Of a stretch of 25,646 bases of DNA, positions 1-7,276 are shown piece after piece. The notes beneath the pieces are model-generated. The model searched no databases. It saw only the letters and a list, made by a program, of their open reading frames with translations, and was not told where the DNA came from. How positions within the stretch are numbered: position 1 is the stretch's first letter; the number at the start of each line of letters is the position of its first letter. The translations under genes were made by a program, and so were the position numbers. This DNA comes from a virus, in IMG/VR virus record IMGVR_UViG_3300022200_001004, positions 1 through 25,646 of that record; one strand, given 5' to 3'.

Positions 1-1
1 C

Positions 2-127
2 AACAAGGTGGCAGGCCAAGAAACCAAGCTGAACTTCAGCGGTAAAGACTACCTTGAGTTGCAGCAGCGCCGCGATGCGATCATCCGCAAGATCAGAACC
101 ATCTGGAACATGGAGGAAATCAGATGA
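2..127 (+). CDS. C-terminal end of a truncated phage protein
   Basis: The reading frame is open from the first bases of the window and ends at TGA 125-127, leaving 41 residues. The visible part is charged and probably helical (KDYLELQQRR... IRKIRTIWNMEEIR). The stop overlaps the ATG of the next gene (ATGA), typical of translationally coupled phage genes, which supports a real coding end. I do not recognise the family and the N-terminus is outside the window, so no function is offered. Confidence 0.6.
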   Translation, partial: NKVAGQETKLNFSGKDYLELQQRRDAIIRKIRTIWNMEEIR

Positions 128-303
128 TCCACCCAAGCCTATCCGTGCTCAAGAAGGCTCGCTGCCTTGCGAAGAAGGCGGTTGAGTTGGCAGAGCGTAA
201 AGATTTTGATGGTGTCGAGTGCCACTTCGCGCTTGACGATATGGCCGCTGAGGCCCGTTACATCCTGTGGGAGACGCAGGAATTGGAGAATAATGATGAC
301 TGA
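124..303 (+). CDS. Small hypothetical protein (59 aa)
   Basis: ATG 124 overlaps the stop of the preceding gene by four bases, with GGAGG at about 113-117 as ribosome binding site. The product is soluble-looking and mostly helical: a basic N-terminal stretch (VLKKARCLAKKAVELAERKD) is followed by an acidic half ending ELENNDD. No domain is recognised. Its 3' end overlaps the start of the next small gene. Accessory early phage gene is the best description; function unknown. Confidence 0.55.
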   Translation: MIHPSLSVLKKARCLAKKAVELAERKDFDGVECHFALDDMAAEARYILWETQELENNDD

Positions 304-397
304 CTGGATGGAAGCAGCGATGTACTTCATCGGCGGTATCGTGGCTGGCTTTGCTGTGGCTGCGTTGGCTGATTGGTTAGAGCAACGCCGTGGCTGA
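293..397 (+). CDS. Tiny single-pass membrane protein (34 aa)
   Basis: The start is the double ATG at 293/296, preceded by GGAG at 285-288. The same frame is open further upstream, but that part lies inside the previous gene and lacks a ribosome binding site. The product is a short N-terminus (MMTDWMEAA), one hydrophobic segment of about 18 residues (MYFIGGIVAGFAVAALA) and a basic tail (EQRRG). Small membrane proteins of this kind occur in phage early regions, but nothing in the sequence says whether this one acts in lysis, exclusion or host takeover. Confidence 0.5.
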   Translation: MMTDWMEAAMYFIGGIVAGFAVAALADWLEQRRG

Positions 398-698
398 TAC
401 CCCGGAGAAAAAAGTCAAACGCAAGATCGTTGACATCTTGAAGCAATACGGAATGTATTACTTCTACCCGGTAACTGGCGGCTACGGTGCTTCGGGTGTG
501 CCGGACATCGTAGCCTGCTACAACGGGCGGTTCATCGGCATTGAGGTCAAAGCCGACTTGAAGAAGAACAAACCCACTGCACTACAACAGCGAAATCTAA
601 GCGAGATCGCTCAACATGGCGGCGTGGCGTTAGTCATCGACGCCTACAACCTAGATCATTTGAAGGAGGTGCTTGACGATCTAATTTGTTTCAGCTAA
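390..698 (+). CDS. VRR-NUC-type PD-(D/E)XK nuclease
   Basis: The 102-aa protein starts at GTG 390, overlapping the preceding gene by 8 bases. It is a minimal single-domain nuclease with the VRR-NUC active-site pattern: an early Glu near residue 6, then GVPDIVA (Pro38-Asp39), then IEVKA (Glu52-x-Lys54), followed by a Gln-containing helix (LQQRNLSEIAQHGG). Family members cleave structured DNA; stand-alone phage copies are usually annotated as Holliday-junction-resolvase-like or VRR-NUC proteins. Lying just upstream of the DNA polymerase, it fits processing of branched replication or recombination intermediates. Nuclease class is well supported; exact substrate is inference. Confidence 0.85.
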   Translation: MADTPEKKVKRKIVDILKQYGMYYFYPVTGGYGASGVPDIVACYNGRFIGIEVKADLKKNKPTALQQRNLSEIAQHGGVALVIDAYNLDHLKEVLDDLICFS

Positions 699-763
699 AA
701 ACACCCCCCTGCTTTAGGCAGACACACCTCGATAAACATGCTGACTACATGAGGAACAGCAAC

Positions 764-2701
764 ATGACTCCGATATTCATCGACTTCGAGACCTATTGGT
801 CTCAAACCCACTCGCTCACCAAGATTCACCCTGTTGAATACGTGATGCACCCCGAGACCGAGATTCAGTCGGTCGCAATCCAAGTAGCTGATGACAAGCC
901 ATTCGTTCTGTTTGGCGAGTCCAACATCCAACGCTGGGTGGACGCTACTGACTTCTCAGATGCCATGCTGATCGCCCACAACATGAGCGGTTTCGACGCC
1001 ATGATCTGCGCGTGGCGGTTCGGCATGAAGCCAAAGGCATGGGGTTGCACGCTCGCAATGTCCCGCGCACTTGGCTTCGCCAAAACTGTTGGTGGCTCGC
1101 TGAAGAAGGTCGCTGAAGAACTAGGGCTTGGCAAAAAGCTCGACCTAGAAGCGACAAACACGAAGGGCAAGAAGTTAGCGGATTTTACCGACGACGAGTT
1201 AGCAGCCATGACAAGCTACAACACCGTCGACACTGAACTCTGCTACAAAATCTTCAATCGTTTAACTCCACAGTTAGGGCAACGAGAACTCCGCTTGATC
1301 GACTTGACCATCCGTATGCTGGTCGAGCCGCAGTTTGAGTTGGACTTCGCGCTGCTTGAACACACGCTGGAGGAGATTCAGACAGCGCAGCAGAAGATGC
1401 TGCTCAACGTAGCCGAGCAGGTTGCTGATGAGCCGATCGAGCTGATGACGGACGACGAGAAGATTGAGATTGCCAAGAAGATTCTGGCATCAGCGCCTAA
1501 GTTTGCTAAGTATCTAAAAGCGAAAGGCGTAGCCGTGCCGATGAAGCCGTCTCCGACCAACCCAGAGAAGCAAGTGCCTGCACTAGCCAAAACGGACGAA
1601 GCGTTTCTTGCGCTGCAAGAACACGACGACTACGAAGTGGCTGCCGCTGCGGGAGCTAGGCTGAAGGTCAAGAGCACGATTCTTGAGTCACGCATCAAAC
1701 AGTTCATCGCATGCGGCACGGCTGCGAAAGGCAAGATGCCTGTAGCTTTGAACTACTACGGCGCAGACACTACAGGTCGTTGGTCTGGCACGATGAAGAT
1801 GAACCAGCAGAACCTGCCTCGCATAAACCCGAGCAAGCCGAAACCAACTGATGCGCTACGCAAAAGCCTCCGCGCGCCAGACGGATACAAGGTGGTTGTG
1901 GCTGACTTGTCAGGCATCGAGCTGCGCGTGAATCACTTCCTATGGCAAGAGCCGAGCAGTATGGCGTTGTTCAACGCTGACCCTGAGAAGGCGGACTTGT
2001 ACAAAGACTTCGCGTCTAAGCTGTACAACAAGCCAATCGAAGAAGTTACCAAGCATGAGCGTCAGGTGGGCAAGGTTGCGCACCTCGGCCTTGGCTTTGG
2101 TGCTGGCGGGCTGACATTCCAGAAGGTAGCGAAGCTGATGGGCGGCGTTGACCTGACTGAGGGCGAATCCTACGACGTTGTCACCCGCTGGCGAACCGCG
2201 TACCCGAGGATTACTCACGGCTGGAAGGTTTGTCATGCGGCGTTGAACCACATCTACCACGGGCGTACCGGTATCTCTATCGACCCGAAGGGGTTGTGTA
2301 AGACAACCAAGGGCGGGATCAAAACCCCGCTAGGCATGATCCGCTATCCACACCTGCGCATGGAGGAGGACGCGGAGACTGGCAGGAAGGAGTGGGTGTA
2401 CGGCGAAGGCCGTCGCAAGGCTCGCATCTACGCCGGGAAGGTTACGGAAAACATCGTGCAGCACCTTGCTCGCGAAGTGATCTCTGACCACATGCTGAAG
2501 GTTACTCAGACCCAGCTAGGCAAGAAATATCCACCCGCTCTGACGGTTCACGATGAGCTGGTGTATGTAGTGCGAGACGAGCACGCACAGGAGATGCTCG
2601 ATTTGGTGCAGTCCATTATGAGGGATGGCTGTGACTGGTGGCCCGAGCTTGTTACATGGAGCGAGGGCGATATTGCAACGACTTACGGAGACGCAAAATG
2701 A
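764..2701 (+). CDS. DNA polymerase, family A, with 3'-5' exonuclease
   Basis: Replicative DNA polymerase of 645 aa from ATG 764, chosen because GAGGA (751-755) sits 8 bases upstream; a TTG at 686 and an ATG at 749 are in frame but less likely. The N-terminal proofreading domain shows Exo I (FIDFET, Asp7/Glu9), Exo II (HNMSGFD, Asn73/Asp78) and Exo III (YNTVD, Tyr152/Asp156). The polymerase domain shows motif A (DLSGIELR, Asp381/Glu386/Arg388), motif B (RQVGK then HLGLGFG, Arg433/Lys437) and motif C (HDE, 596-598). In motif B the position matching E. coli Phe762 is Leu441 and the Tyr766 position is Phe445, an unusual pair. No 5'-3' exonuclease domain is present, as usual for phage enzymes. The stop overlaps the next start. 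Confidence 0.97.
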   Translation: MTPIFIDFETYWSQTHSLTKIHPVEYVMHPETEIQSVAIQVADDKPFVLFGESNIQRWVDATDFSDAMLIAHNMSGFDAMICAWRFGMKPKAWGCTLAMSRALGFAKTVGGSLKKVAEELGLGKKLDLEATNTKGKKLADFTDDELAAMTSYNTVDTELCYKIFNRLTPQLGQRELRLIDLTIRMLVEPQFELDFALLEHTLEEIQTAQQKMLLNVAEQVADEPIELMTDDEKIEIAKKILASAPKFAKYLKAKGVAVPMKPSPTNPEKQVPALAKTDEAFLALQEHDDYEVAAAAGARLKVKSTILESRIKQFIACGTAAKGKMPVALNYYGADTTGRWSGTMKMNQQNLPRINPSKPKPTDALRKSLRAPDGYKVVVADLSGIELRVNHFLWQEPSSMALFNADPEKADLYKDFASKLYNKPIEEVTKHERQVGKVAHLGLGFGAGGLTFQKVAKLMGGVDLTEGESYDVVTRWRTAYPRITHGWKVCHAALNHIYHGRTGISIDPKGLCKTTKGGIKTPLGMIRYPHLRMEEDAETGRKEWVYGEGRRKARIYAGKVTENIVQHLAREVISDHMLKVTQTQLGKKYPPALTVHDELVYVVRDEHAQEMLDLVQSIMRDGCDWWPELVTWSEGDIATTYGDAK

Positions 2702-3159
2702 GTTATGACGACGAGTTTACTGTTGAAGACGAAGACGGTAATAAGCGCTGCACCTGCTGCGGGGCTACTATCGTTAAGTACCGCCACAAGTTCAACAAGG
2801 GCATGGCGATCGGGCTTTACCGGCTGGCACAGGCTGGTGGGGTGGAACACCTTAAACGCTTAAAGTTAGCCTACAACCAGCGCACCAACTTCCAGAAGAT
2901 GCAGTACTGGGGGCTGGTGCGTAAATTGAAGGCGTCTTCAGATGGGGGTAGAACCAAAGGTTACTGGGAGCTGACCGACAAGGGGCGCATGTTCGTGAAT
3001 AACGAAATCACGATCCCGTACTACGCTTGGTCATACCGGGGCAAACCTGTTGAAACTGAGGGAGAACCCTGTAGTATCAACGAGTTCGCGTACCTTCCTG
3101 AGACGTACGATGAGTTCGAGGACTACGCGGAAACCAGTGTACCGATGCTCGACTACTAA
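2698..3159 (+). CDS. Phage winged-helix-like protein with N-terminal CxxC
   Basis: ATG 2698 overlaps the polymerase stop (ATGA) and is preceded by GGAG, giving 153 aa. A CTCC pair near residues 14-17 may be half of a zinc site. The middle (KGMAIGLYRLAQAGG ... MQYWGLVRKL ... GYWELTDKGRMFV) has the helix-helix-wing pattern of a winged helix-turn-helix. The acidic C-terminus is not recognised. Similar proteins commonly sit beside phage DNA polymerases. DNA binding is inferred from the fold-like pattern; its target, and whether it regulates or assists replication, is unknown. Confidence 0.75.
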   Translation: MSYDDEFTVEDEDGNKRCTCCGATIVKYRHKFNKGMAIGLYRLAQAGGVEHLKRLKLAYNQRTNFQKMQYWGLVRKLKASSDGGRTKGYWELTDKGRMFVNNEITIPYYAWSYRGKPVETEGEPCSINEFAYLPETYDEFEDYAETSVPMLDY

Positions 3160-3168
3160 AGGAGTCAC

Positions 3169-3825
3169 ATGCCCGCAGCTTGGAGTTTCAGCTCGATAAA
3201 GACGTTTGACACCTGCCCTCGGAAATACCATGCCGAGAAGGTAGAGAAGCTGTATCCGTTCGTTGAGACGGAGCAGACGATTTACGGCAAAGAAGTTCAC
3301 AAAGCTGCGGAAGAGTACATCCGCGACGGCAAACCCCTGCATCCGGGCTACGGCAAATTCAAGCCCGCACTCGACTCGCTCAACAGGATTGAAGGCGAGA
3401 AGCTGTGCGAGCTGGAGATGGCACTCACCCTTGAAAAGAAACCGACCAAGTTTCTAGCCAAGGATGTCTGGGTGCGGGGGATCGCTGACCTAGTAATTCT
3501 CAACGGCGAAAAGGCGTGGATCGTTGACTACAAGACTGGCTCCGCCAAATACCCCGACAAGGGGCAGCTGGAGCTGATGGCCCTGATGGTGTTCGAGCAC
3601 TACCCGGATGTAAAAGAAGTCAAGGCCGCGCTGGTGTTCCTCCTGCACGATGTGGTGATTAAGGCCGCCTACGACCGGCAGGACCAGCCGTTTCTGTGGG
3701 GTAAGTGGGAGAAGAAAGCAGCCCTTTTACAAGCGGCCTTTGACAACGATAATTGGCCTGCGAACCCGAACGGCCTGTGCCGTAAGTGGTGCCCCGTGAA
3801 ACACTGTGAATTTTGTGGAGGCTGA
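3169..3825 (+). CDS. Cas4/RecB-family PD-(D/E)XK exonuclease with Fe-S cysteines
   Basis: The 218-aa protein has a strong ribosome binding site (AAAGGAG) before ATG 3169. It carries the RecB/Cas4 nuclease motifs in order: SFSSIKTFDTCPRKY (Cys16), YGKEVHKAAEEY (His44), RGIADLVI (Asp107), VDYKTG (Asp120/Lys122) and a downstream Gln133 (GQLELMAL). The C-terminus adds Cys204, Cys208, Cys213 and Cys216. With Cys16 these can form the 4Fe-4S cluster that closes the domain in Cas4 and AddB. It probably trims DNA ends during recombination-dependent replication or host DNA breakdown. No cas genes or CRISPR repeats are nearby, so a replication/recombination role is more likely than adaptation. Confidence 0.9.
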   Translation: MPAAWSFSSIKTFDTCPRKYHAEKVEKLYPFVETEQTIYGKEVHKAAEEYIRDGKPLHPGYGKFKPALDSLNRIEGEKLCELEMALTLEKKPTKFLAKDVWVRGIADLVILNGEKAWIVDYKTGSAKYPDKGQLELMALMVFEHYPDVKEVKAALVFLLHDVVIKAAYDRQDQPFLWGKWEKKAALLQAAFDNDNWPANPNGLCRKWCPVKHCEFCGG

Positions 3826-3826
3826 T

Positions 3827-4084
3827 ATGCCGCGCAACCCGAGAGACTACAAGGCCGAGCGTAAGTACGACGGCAAGCCATCCGTCAAGAAGAAGCGTGC
3901 CGCACGCAACCGTGCCCGCTATCAGCTGATGAAGGAAGGCGTTGTCAAGAAGGGCGACGGCAAGGATGTTGACCACAAGAAACCAATGGCGAAGGGCGGT
4001 GGCAATGGCCGCAGCAACCTGCGTGCGGTGCCTGCAAGCAAGAATCGTAGCTTCGCAAGAACTAAGTCTGCCAAGATGAAATAA
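3827..4084 (+). CDS. Small HNH endonuclease
   Basis: ATG 3827 has GGAGG at 3817-3821 and follows the nuclease stop by one base; an upstream in-frame start inside that gene is less likely. The 85-aa product is strongly basic (KKKRAARNRARYQLMKEG) and ends in an HNH core: DVDHKKPMAKGG (Asp49-His50), then SNLRAV (Asn64), then SKNRSF (Asn73). This spacing matches compact phage HNH proteins, which nick DNA using one metal ion. There is no zinc-finger Cys pair. It could be a free-standing homing-type enzyme or a replication/packaging nuclease; its place inside the replication operon does not decide between these. Confidence 0.85.
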   Translation: MPRNPRDYKAERKYDGKPSVKKKRAARNRARYQLMKEGVVKKGDGKDVDHKKPMAKGGGNGRSNLRAVPASKNRSFARTKSAKMK

Positions 4085-4096
4085 CCCCTTGGCATA

Positions 4097-4144
4097 GGCA
4101 CTACCACGGCGTAGACTGTGGAGTGCCGCTATAAAAAAAGCGGC
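4097..4144 (+). promoter_or_regulatory. Two overlapping RNA hairpins in the helicase leader
   Basis: Hairpin 1 pairs 4097-4107 (GGCACT-a-CCAC) with 4118-4127 (GTGGAGTGCC): ten base pairs with one bulged A and a 10-base loop. Hairpin 2 pairs 4125-4130 (GCCGCT) with 4139-4144 (AGCGGC), with an A-rich loop. The two stems share GCC at 4125-4127, so both cannot be complete at once. Neither is followed by a T run, so they are not simple terminators. They fill most of the 116-base gap between the HNH gene and the helicase start, and may be a translational or processing control; this is inference from pairing alone. Confidence 0.45.
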
Positions 4145-4200
4145 GTAGGGTGAAGTCATTCACCTTAAAAATTGACCGCATAAACCACTTCAGGAACGTC

Positions 4201-5757
4201 ATGGAAGTTATTGATAATAGAGGGCTATTGGTCCGCGTCCGCGACCCAAAAAAATACACCACTGCCATCCAGCAGAGCCGCTACCTCGGCCAAGTCGGGG
4301 AAGACTCCCACGAAGTGCTGGTTAAATGGAGTCTGGATAACGCCCGCCGCTTAGCTAACCTCGGAGTGCGTAAAGCCCCGAGCCCCATCCTGCGGGACTA
4401 CGACTGGCCGGGCGCCTTCAAGCCTTACGACCACCAGAAGCAAACTGCTAGTTTTCTAACTGCGAACAACCGGGCCTTCTGCTTCTCCGAGCAGGGGACT
4501 GGCAAGACTGGCGCAGTCATCTGGGCGGCTGACTACCTGATGAAGATTGGCGACATCAAGCGCGTGCTGGTTGTCTGCCCGCTGTCGATCATGCAGTCGG
4601 CGTGGATGAAGGACATTTTCACCATCGCCATGCACCGGTCTGCTGCCGTAGCCCACGGCGGCAAGGAGATTCGCCGTAAGGCAATCCACGGCCCGAACGA
4701 CTTCGTCATCATCAACTACGACGGCGTACCCACGGTGGTCGAGGACCTGAAACAGGGGAGCTTTGACCTCGTGGTTTGCGACGAGGCTAACTTCGTCAAG
4801 ACGGCTACCACCCGCCGCTGGAAGTCGCTGAACAAGGTCATCACCCCGATGACTAAGCTGTGGATGCTGACCGGCACACCTGCCGCCCAGAGTCCGGTCG
4901 ACGCGTTCGGGCTGGCTAAGATGGCAGTACCGCAGCGAGTACCGAATTACTACACCACTTGGCGCGACAAGGTGATGGTCAAAGTCACCCAATTCAAATG
5001 GGTGCCAAACTCCAACGCCACGAAGCTGGTCAACGCAGCACTCCAGCCAGCGATCCGGTTCACCAAGGCCGAGTGCCTCGATCTGCCTCCGATGACATAC
5101 CAGACCCGTGAGGTGGAGCTGACCCCGCAGCAGAAGAAGTACTACAAGGAGCTCAAGAAGCAGATGATGGTGCAGGCTGCCGGGGAGCAGATCACCGCTG
5201 TCCATGCGGCGGCTGGCCTGAACAAGCTGCTCCAGCTGTCCTGTGGGGCGGTTTACTCAGACGACGGCGAGACTGTGCAGTTCGACGCCAAGAACCGCCT
5301 AGACGAGATCGTGGAGGTGGTGAGAGAGGCGGCACACAAGGTAATTGTGTTCGTGCCCTTCCGGCACGCCATCGAGATTGTGGTAGACCGGTTGAGGAAG
5401 GAGGGCTTCACGGCTGAGGTCATCAACGGTGCTGTCCCAATGAAAGTTCGCACTCAAGTATTCAAAGATTTCCAAGAGGCGGAGGACCCACGCGTGCTGG
5501 TCATCCAGCCTCAGTCCGCAGCGCACGGCGTGACGCTCACCGCAGCGGATACGATCGTTTGGTTCGGCCCGGTGGCCTCAGTGGAGACTTGGCTACAGGC
5601 GAATGAACGAATAAATAGGCCCTCACAGCAAAATAAAATGACTGTGATAAAAATTTACGGCTCAGAGGTTGAAAAGAGAGTCTATGATACGTTAGAATCA
5701 AAGGAAGCTAACCAAAAAGACTTGGTAGCACTGTACGAACAAGAACTTAGCAGCTAA
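4201..5757 (+). CDS. SNF2-type DEAD/DEAH-box helicase
   Basis: ATG 4201 is chosen because AGGA (4192-4195) lies 5 bases upstream; GTG 4150 in the same frame would add 17 residues but starts next to the leader hairpins. The 518-aa protein has two RecA-like lobes. Lobe 1 has the Q-like entry YDHQKQTASFL, motif I EQGTGKTG (Lys102), motif II VVCDEANF (Asp194-Glu195) and motif III LTGTPAAQ (from residue 223). Lobe 2 has VIVFVPFRHAI, QPQSAAHGVTL and motif VI QANERINRPSQ. These mark a SNF2-like dsDNA translocase; DEAN replaces the usual DEAH/DEAQ. Phage copies are thought to help fork progression or remodel DNA-bound proteins. No nuclease domain is fused. Confidence 0.92.
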   Translation: MEVIDNRGLLVRVRDPKKYTTAIQQSRYLGQVGEDSHEVLVKWSLDNARRLANLGVRKAPSPILRDYDWPGAFKPYDHQKQTASFLTANNRAFCFSEQGTGKTGAVIWAADYLMKIGDIKRVLVVCPLSIMQSAWMKDIFTIAMHRSAAVAHGGKEIRRKAIHGPNDFVIINYDGVPTVVEDLKQGSFDLVVCDEANFVKTATTRRWKSLNKVITPMTKLWMLTGTPAAQSPVDAFGLAKMAVPQRVPNYYTTWRDKVMVKVTQFKWVPNSNATKLVNAALQPAIRFTKAECLDLPPMTYQTREVELTPQQKKYYKELKKQMMVQAAGEQITAVHAAAGLNKLLQLSCGAVYSDDGETVQFDAKNRLDEIVEVVREAAHKVIVFVPFRHAIEIVVDRLRKEGFTAEVINGAVPMKVRTQVFKDFQEAEDPRVLVIQPQSAAHGVTLTAADTIVWFGPVASVETWLQANERINRPSQQNKMTVIKIYGSEVEKRVYDTLESKEANQKDLVALYEQELSS

Positions 5758-5784
5758 AAGCTGCACACTTCAGAGGGACAACAC

Positions 5785-6180
5785 ATGGACACAGCAAAGC
5801 TGGTATCGGCTTATATTCGCATCCGTGACGCTCGCTCAGACCTCAAGCGCAAGTTTGACGACGAGGACGCAGCGCTCAAGGAGAAGATCGACATAATCGA
5901 AAACGCCCTGCTTGACCTTGCCAAGGAGCATGGGCTAGACAGCATGAAGACCCCGTACGGGACCGCCTCTAGGGTGGTGCGTACTCGGTATTGGGCCCCA
6001 GATTGGGACTCATTCAAAGACTTCCTGAAGGGGCAGGGGGACGACGGCTTCGACCTAGTTGAGCGCCGTATTCACCAAGGCAACTTCAAGGAATTTCTGG
6101 AGAACCATCCAGATGTGGCACCGCCTGTTAATTCCGACAGTCGGTATTCAATCGTTGTACGAAGAGGGAACAAGCCGTGA
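5785..6180 (+). CDS. Conserved-looking phage protein with N-terminal coiled coil
   Basis: The 131-aa protein starts at ATG 5785 after GAGGG. Residues 1-45 form a charged helix likely to be a coiled coil (DLKRKFDDEDAALKEKIDII). The rest is mixed, with WAPDWDSFKDFLKG and VERRIHQGNFKEFL segments and a strand-like end (SRYSIVVRRG). Proteins of this outline are common in phage replication operons just before the ssDNA-binding gene, but I know no established function. A nuclease-inhibitor (Gam-like) role was considered because of the coiled coil; nothing specific supports it. The stop overlaps the next start (GTGA). Confidence 0.8.
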   Translation: MDTAKLVSAYIRIRDARSDLKRKFDDEDAALKEKIDIIENALLDLAKEHGLDSMKTPYGTASRVVRTRYWAPDWDSFKDFLKGQGDDGFDLVERRIHQGNFKEFLENHPDVAPPVNSDSRYSIVVRRGNKP

Positions 6181-6374
6181 GCGACCTCGGACTATTCACC
6201 ACCAAGGAAGCGGCCAAGATGCTCAGGCTATCGGAATCCGCACTAAACAAGCTGCGGTATGAGGGCAAGATCGCCTTCGTGCGGCTTGGTTCCAAGGTGC
6301 TTTTCACTAAAGAGCAGCTGGAGAACTTCGTTTCAGGCCAGCAATTTATTTACGAGCAAAAGGAGACCAAGTGA
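6177..6374 (+). CDS. Excisionase/MerR-like helix-turn-helix protein
   Basis: The 65-aa protein starts at GTG 6177, overlapping the previous stop, with AGAGGGA at 6163-6169. Residues 7-52 match the HTH_17 (excisionase-like) pattern: LFTTKEAAKMLRLSESALNKL, then EGKIAFVRLGSKVLFTKEQLENFV, where the last part forms the wing. Such proteins bind and bend DNA and act as excisionases, repressors or origin-binding accessories. No integrase or attachment site is visible and the gene is embedded in a replication operon, so a regulator or replication accessory role is more likely than excision. DNA binding is well supported; target unknown. Confidence 0.85.
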   Translation: MSDLGLFTTKEAAKMLRLSESALNKLRYEGKIAFVRLGSKVLFTKEQLENFVSGQQFIYEQKETK

Positions 6375-7276
6375 TGTCAGACATGACTATCTTTGAAGGC
6401 ATGGGCAACACCATGCCAGCCCACCTCGCAGGTGGCGAACTTTCAGAAACCGCTAAGGCTTTGGCCGGTGGCGGCGGTGGCGGCCAGTCCCTGAAGCGCA
6501 TCAGCTTCAAGGGTTCTGTATTCCGCATGATGCTGGGTAGCGAGGAAATCGCGCAGAACGAAGATCGTGCCATGAACATGATCGTCGTGAAGTCCGCTCC
6601 GGCTATCGCCCGCACCTACTACGAAGGCGCTTACAAGGAAGGCGTAGTCACCAGCCCAGCTTGCTGGTCTGACGACGGCAACGCCCCGAGCTCAAACGTA
6701 GAGAGCCCGCAGGCCAGCCTGTGCGCTAACTGCCCGCAGAACGTGAAGGGTTCAGGTCAGGGCGACTCTCGCGCCTGCCGCTACTCTGCGCGTTTGGCAG
6801 TGGTACTGGAAGGCGACCAGAAGGGCGATGTGTACGGCGTAACCCTGCCTGCCACCTCGGTGTTCGGTAAGGCTGAAGACGGCAGCAAGTACGCTCCGCT
6901 TCAGGCGTATGTCCGCAAGCTGGCTGAGTTCGGATTTGACATTGTAAAAGTTGTCACCGAAGTGAAGTTCGACACCAAGTCCCCGGTGCCGAAGCTGATG
7001 TTCCGTGCTGTTCGTCCGCTGAACGAAGACGAGTGGGCAACGGCTCAGGAAAAGGCTAACTCCTCAGAAGCGAAGGCGCATACCGGCGACCGTCAGTTCG
7101 CCAAGCGCGAGTCTGAAGAAGAGTTGAAGGCTAAGGACGGCTTCGAGAAGCCAGCCGCTGCTCCAAAGGCAGAAGCTGCTGCGGAAGAGCCGAAGGTAGT
7201 CAAGAAGAAGGCTGAGCCTGTGCAAGCAGAGAAGGCCGACGTGGCTTCCATTCTGGACGAGTGGGGCGACGAGTAA
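6374..7276 (+). CDS. Probable phage single-stranded DNA-binding protein
   Basis: ATG 6374 overlaps the previous stop by one base and has AGGAG at 6361-6365; GTG 6371 would add one residue. The 300-aa protein has a Gly-rich stretch (AGGGGGGQ), a beta-rich core and four cysteines spaced like a zinc site (Cys97, Cys117, Cys120, Cys135). An Ala/Lys/Glu linker leads to a short acidic, aromatic tail (SILDEWGDE). Core, flexible linker and acidic tip with an aromatic residue is the layout of SSB, T4 gp32 and T7 gp2.5, where the tail recruits replication partners. Position between helicase and primase fits. I cannot assign a named family, so the function is inference from layout and context. Confidence 0.65.
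   Translation: MSDMTIFEGMGNTMPAHLAGGELSETAKALAGGGGGGQSLKRISFKGSVFRMMLGSEEIAQNEDRAMNMIVVKSAPAIARTYYEGAYKEGVVTSPACWSDDGNAPSSNVESPQASLCANCPQNVKGSGQGDSRACRYSARLAVVLEGDQKGDVYGVTLPATSVFGKAEDGSKYAPLQAYVRKLAEFGFDIVKVVTEVKFDTKSPVPKLMFRAVRPLNEDEWATAQEKANSSEAKAHTGDRQFAKRESEEELKAKDGFEKPAAAPKAEAAAEEPKVVKKKAEPVQAEKADVASILDEWGDE

Noticed and set aside
686-763. Longer polymerase start at TTG 686
   Set aside because: It overlaps the upstream gene, lacks a ribosome binding site and would add an unconserved-looking leader before the Exo I motif; ATG 764 has GAGGA at proper spacing.
3169-3825. CRISPR-Cas locus suggested by the Cas4-like nuclease
   Set aside because: No repeat-spacer array and no other cas gene was found in the window; the nuclease belongs to a phage replication operon.
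4130-4135. TATAAA as a -10 promoter box before the helicase
   Set aside because: It lies in the loop of hairpin 2 and no -35-like hexamer is found 16-18 bases upstream (TTGGCA at 4089 is too far).
4456-5205. 249-codon minus-strand ORF under the SNF2-type helicase
   Set aside because: Composition typical of an antisense shadow; the opposite strand carries clear helicase motifs.
6177-6374. Evidence for a temperate life style from the excisionase-like HTH gene
   Set aside because: No integrase, attachment site or repressor-operator arrangement is visible, and this HTH type also serves other regulatory roles.
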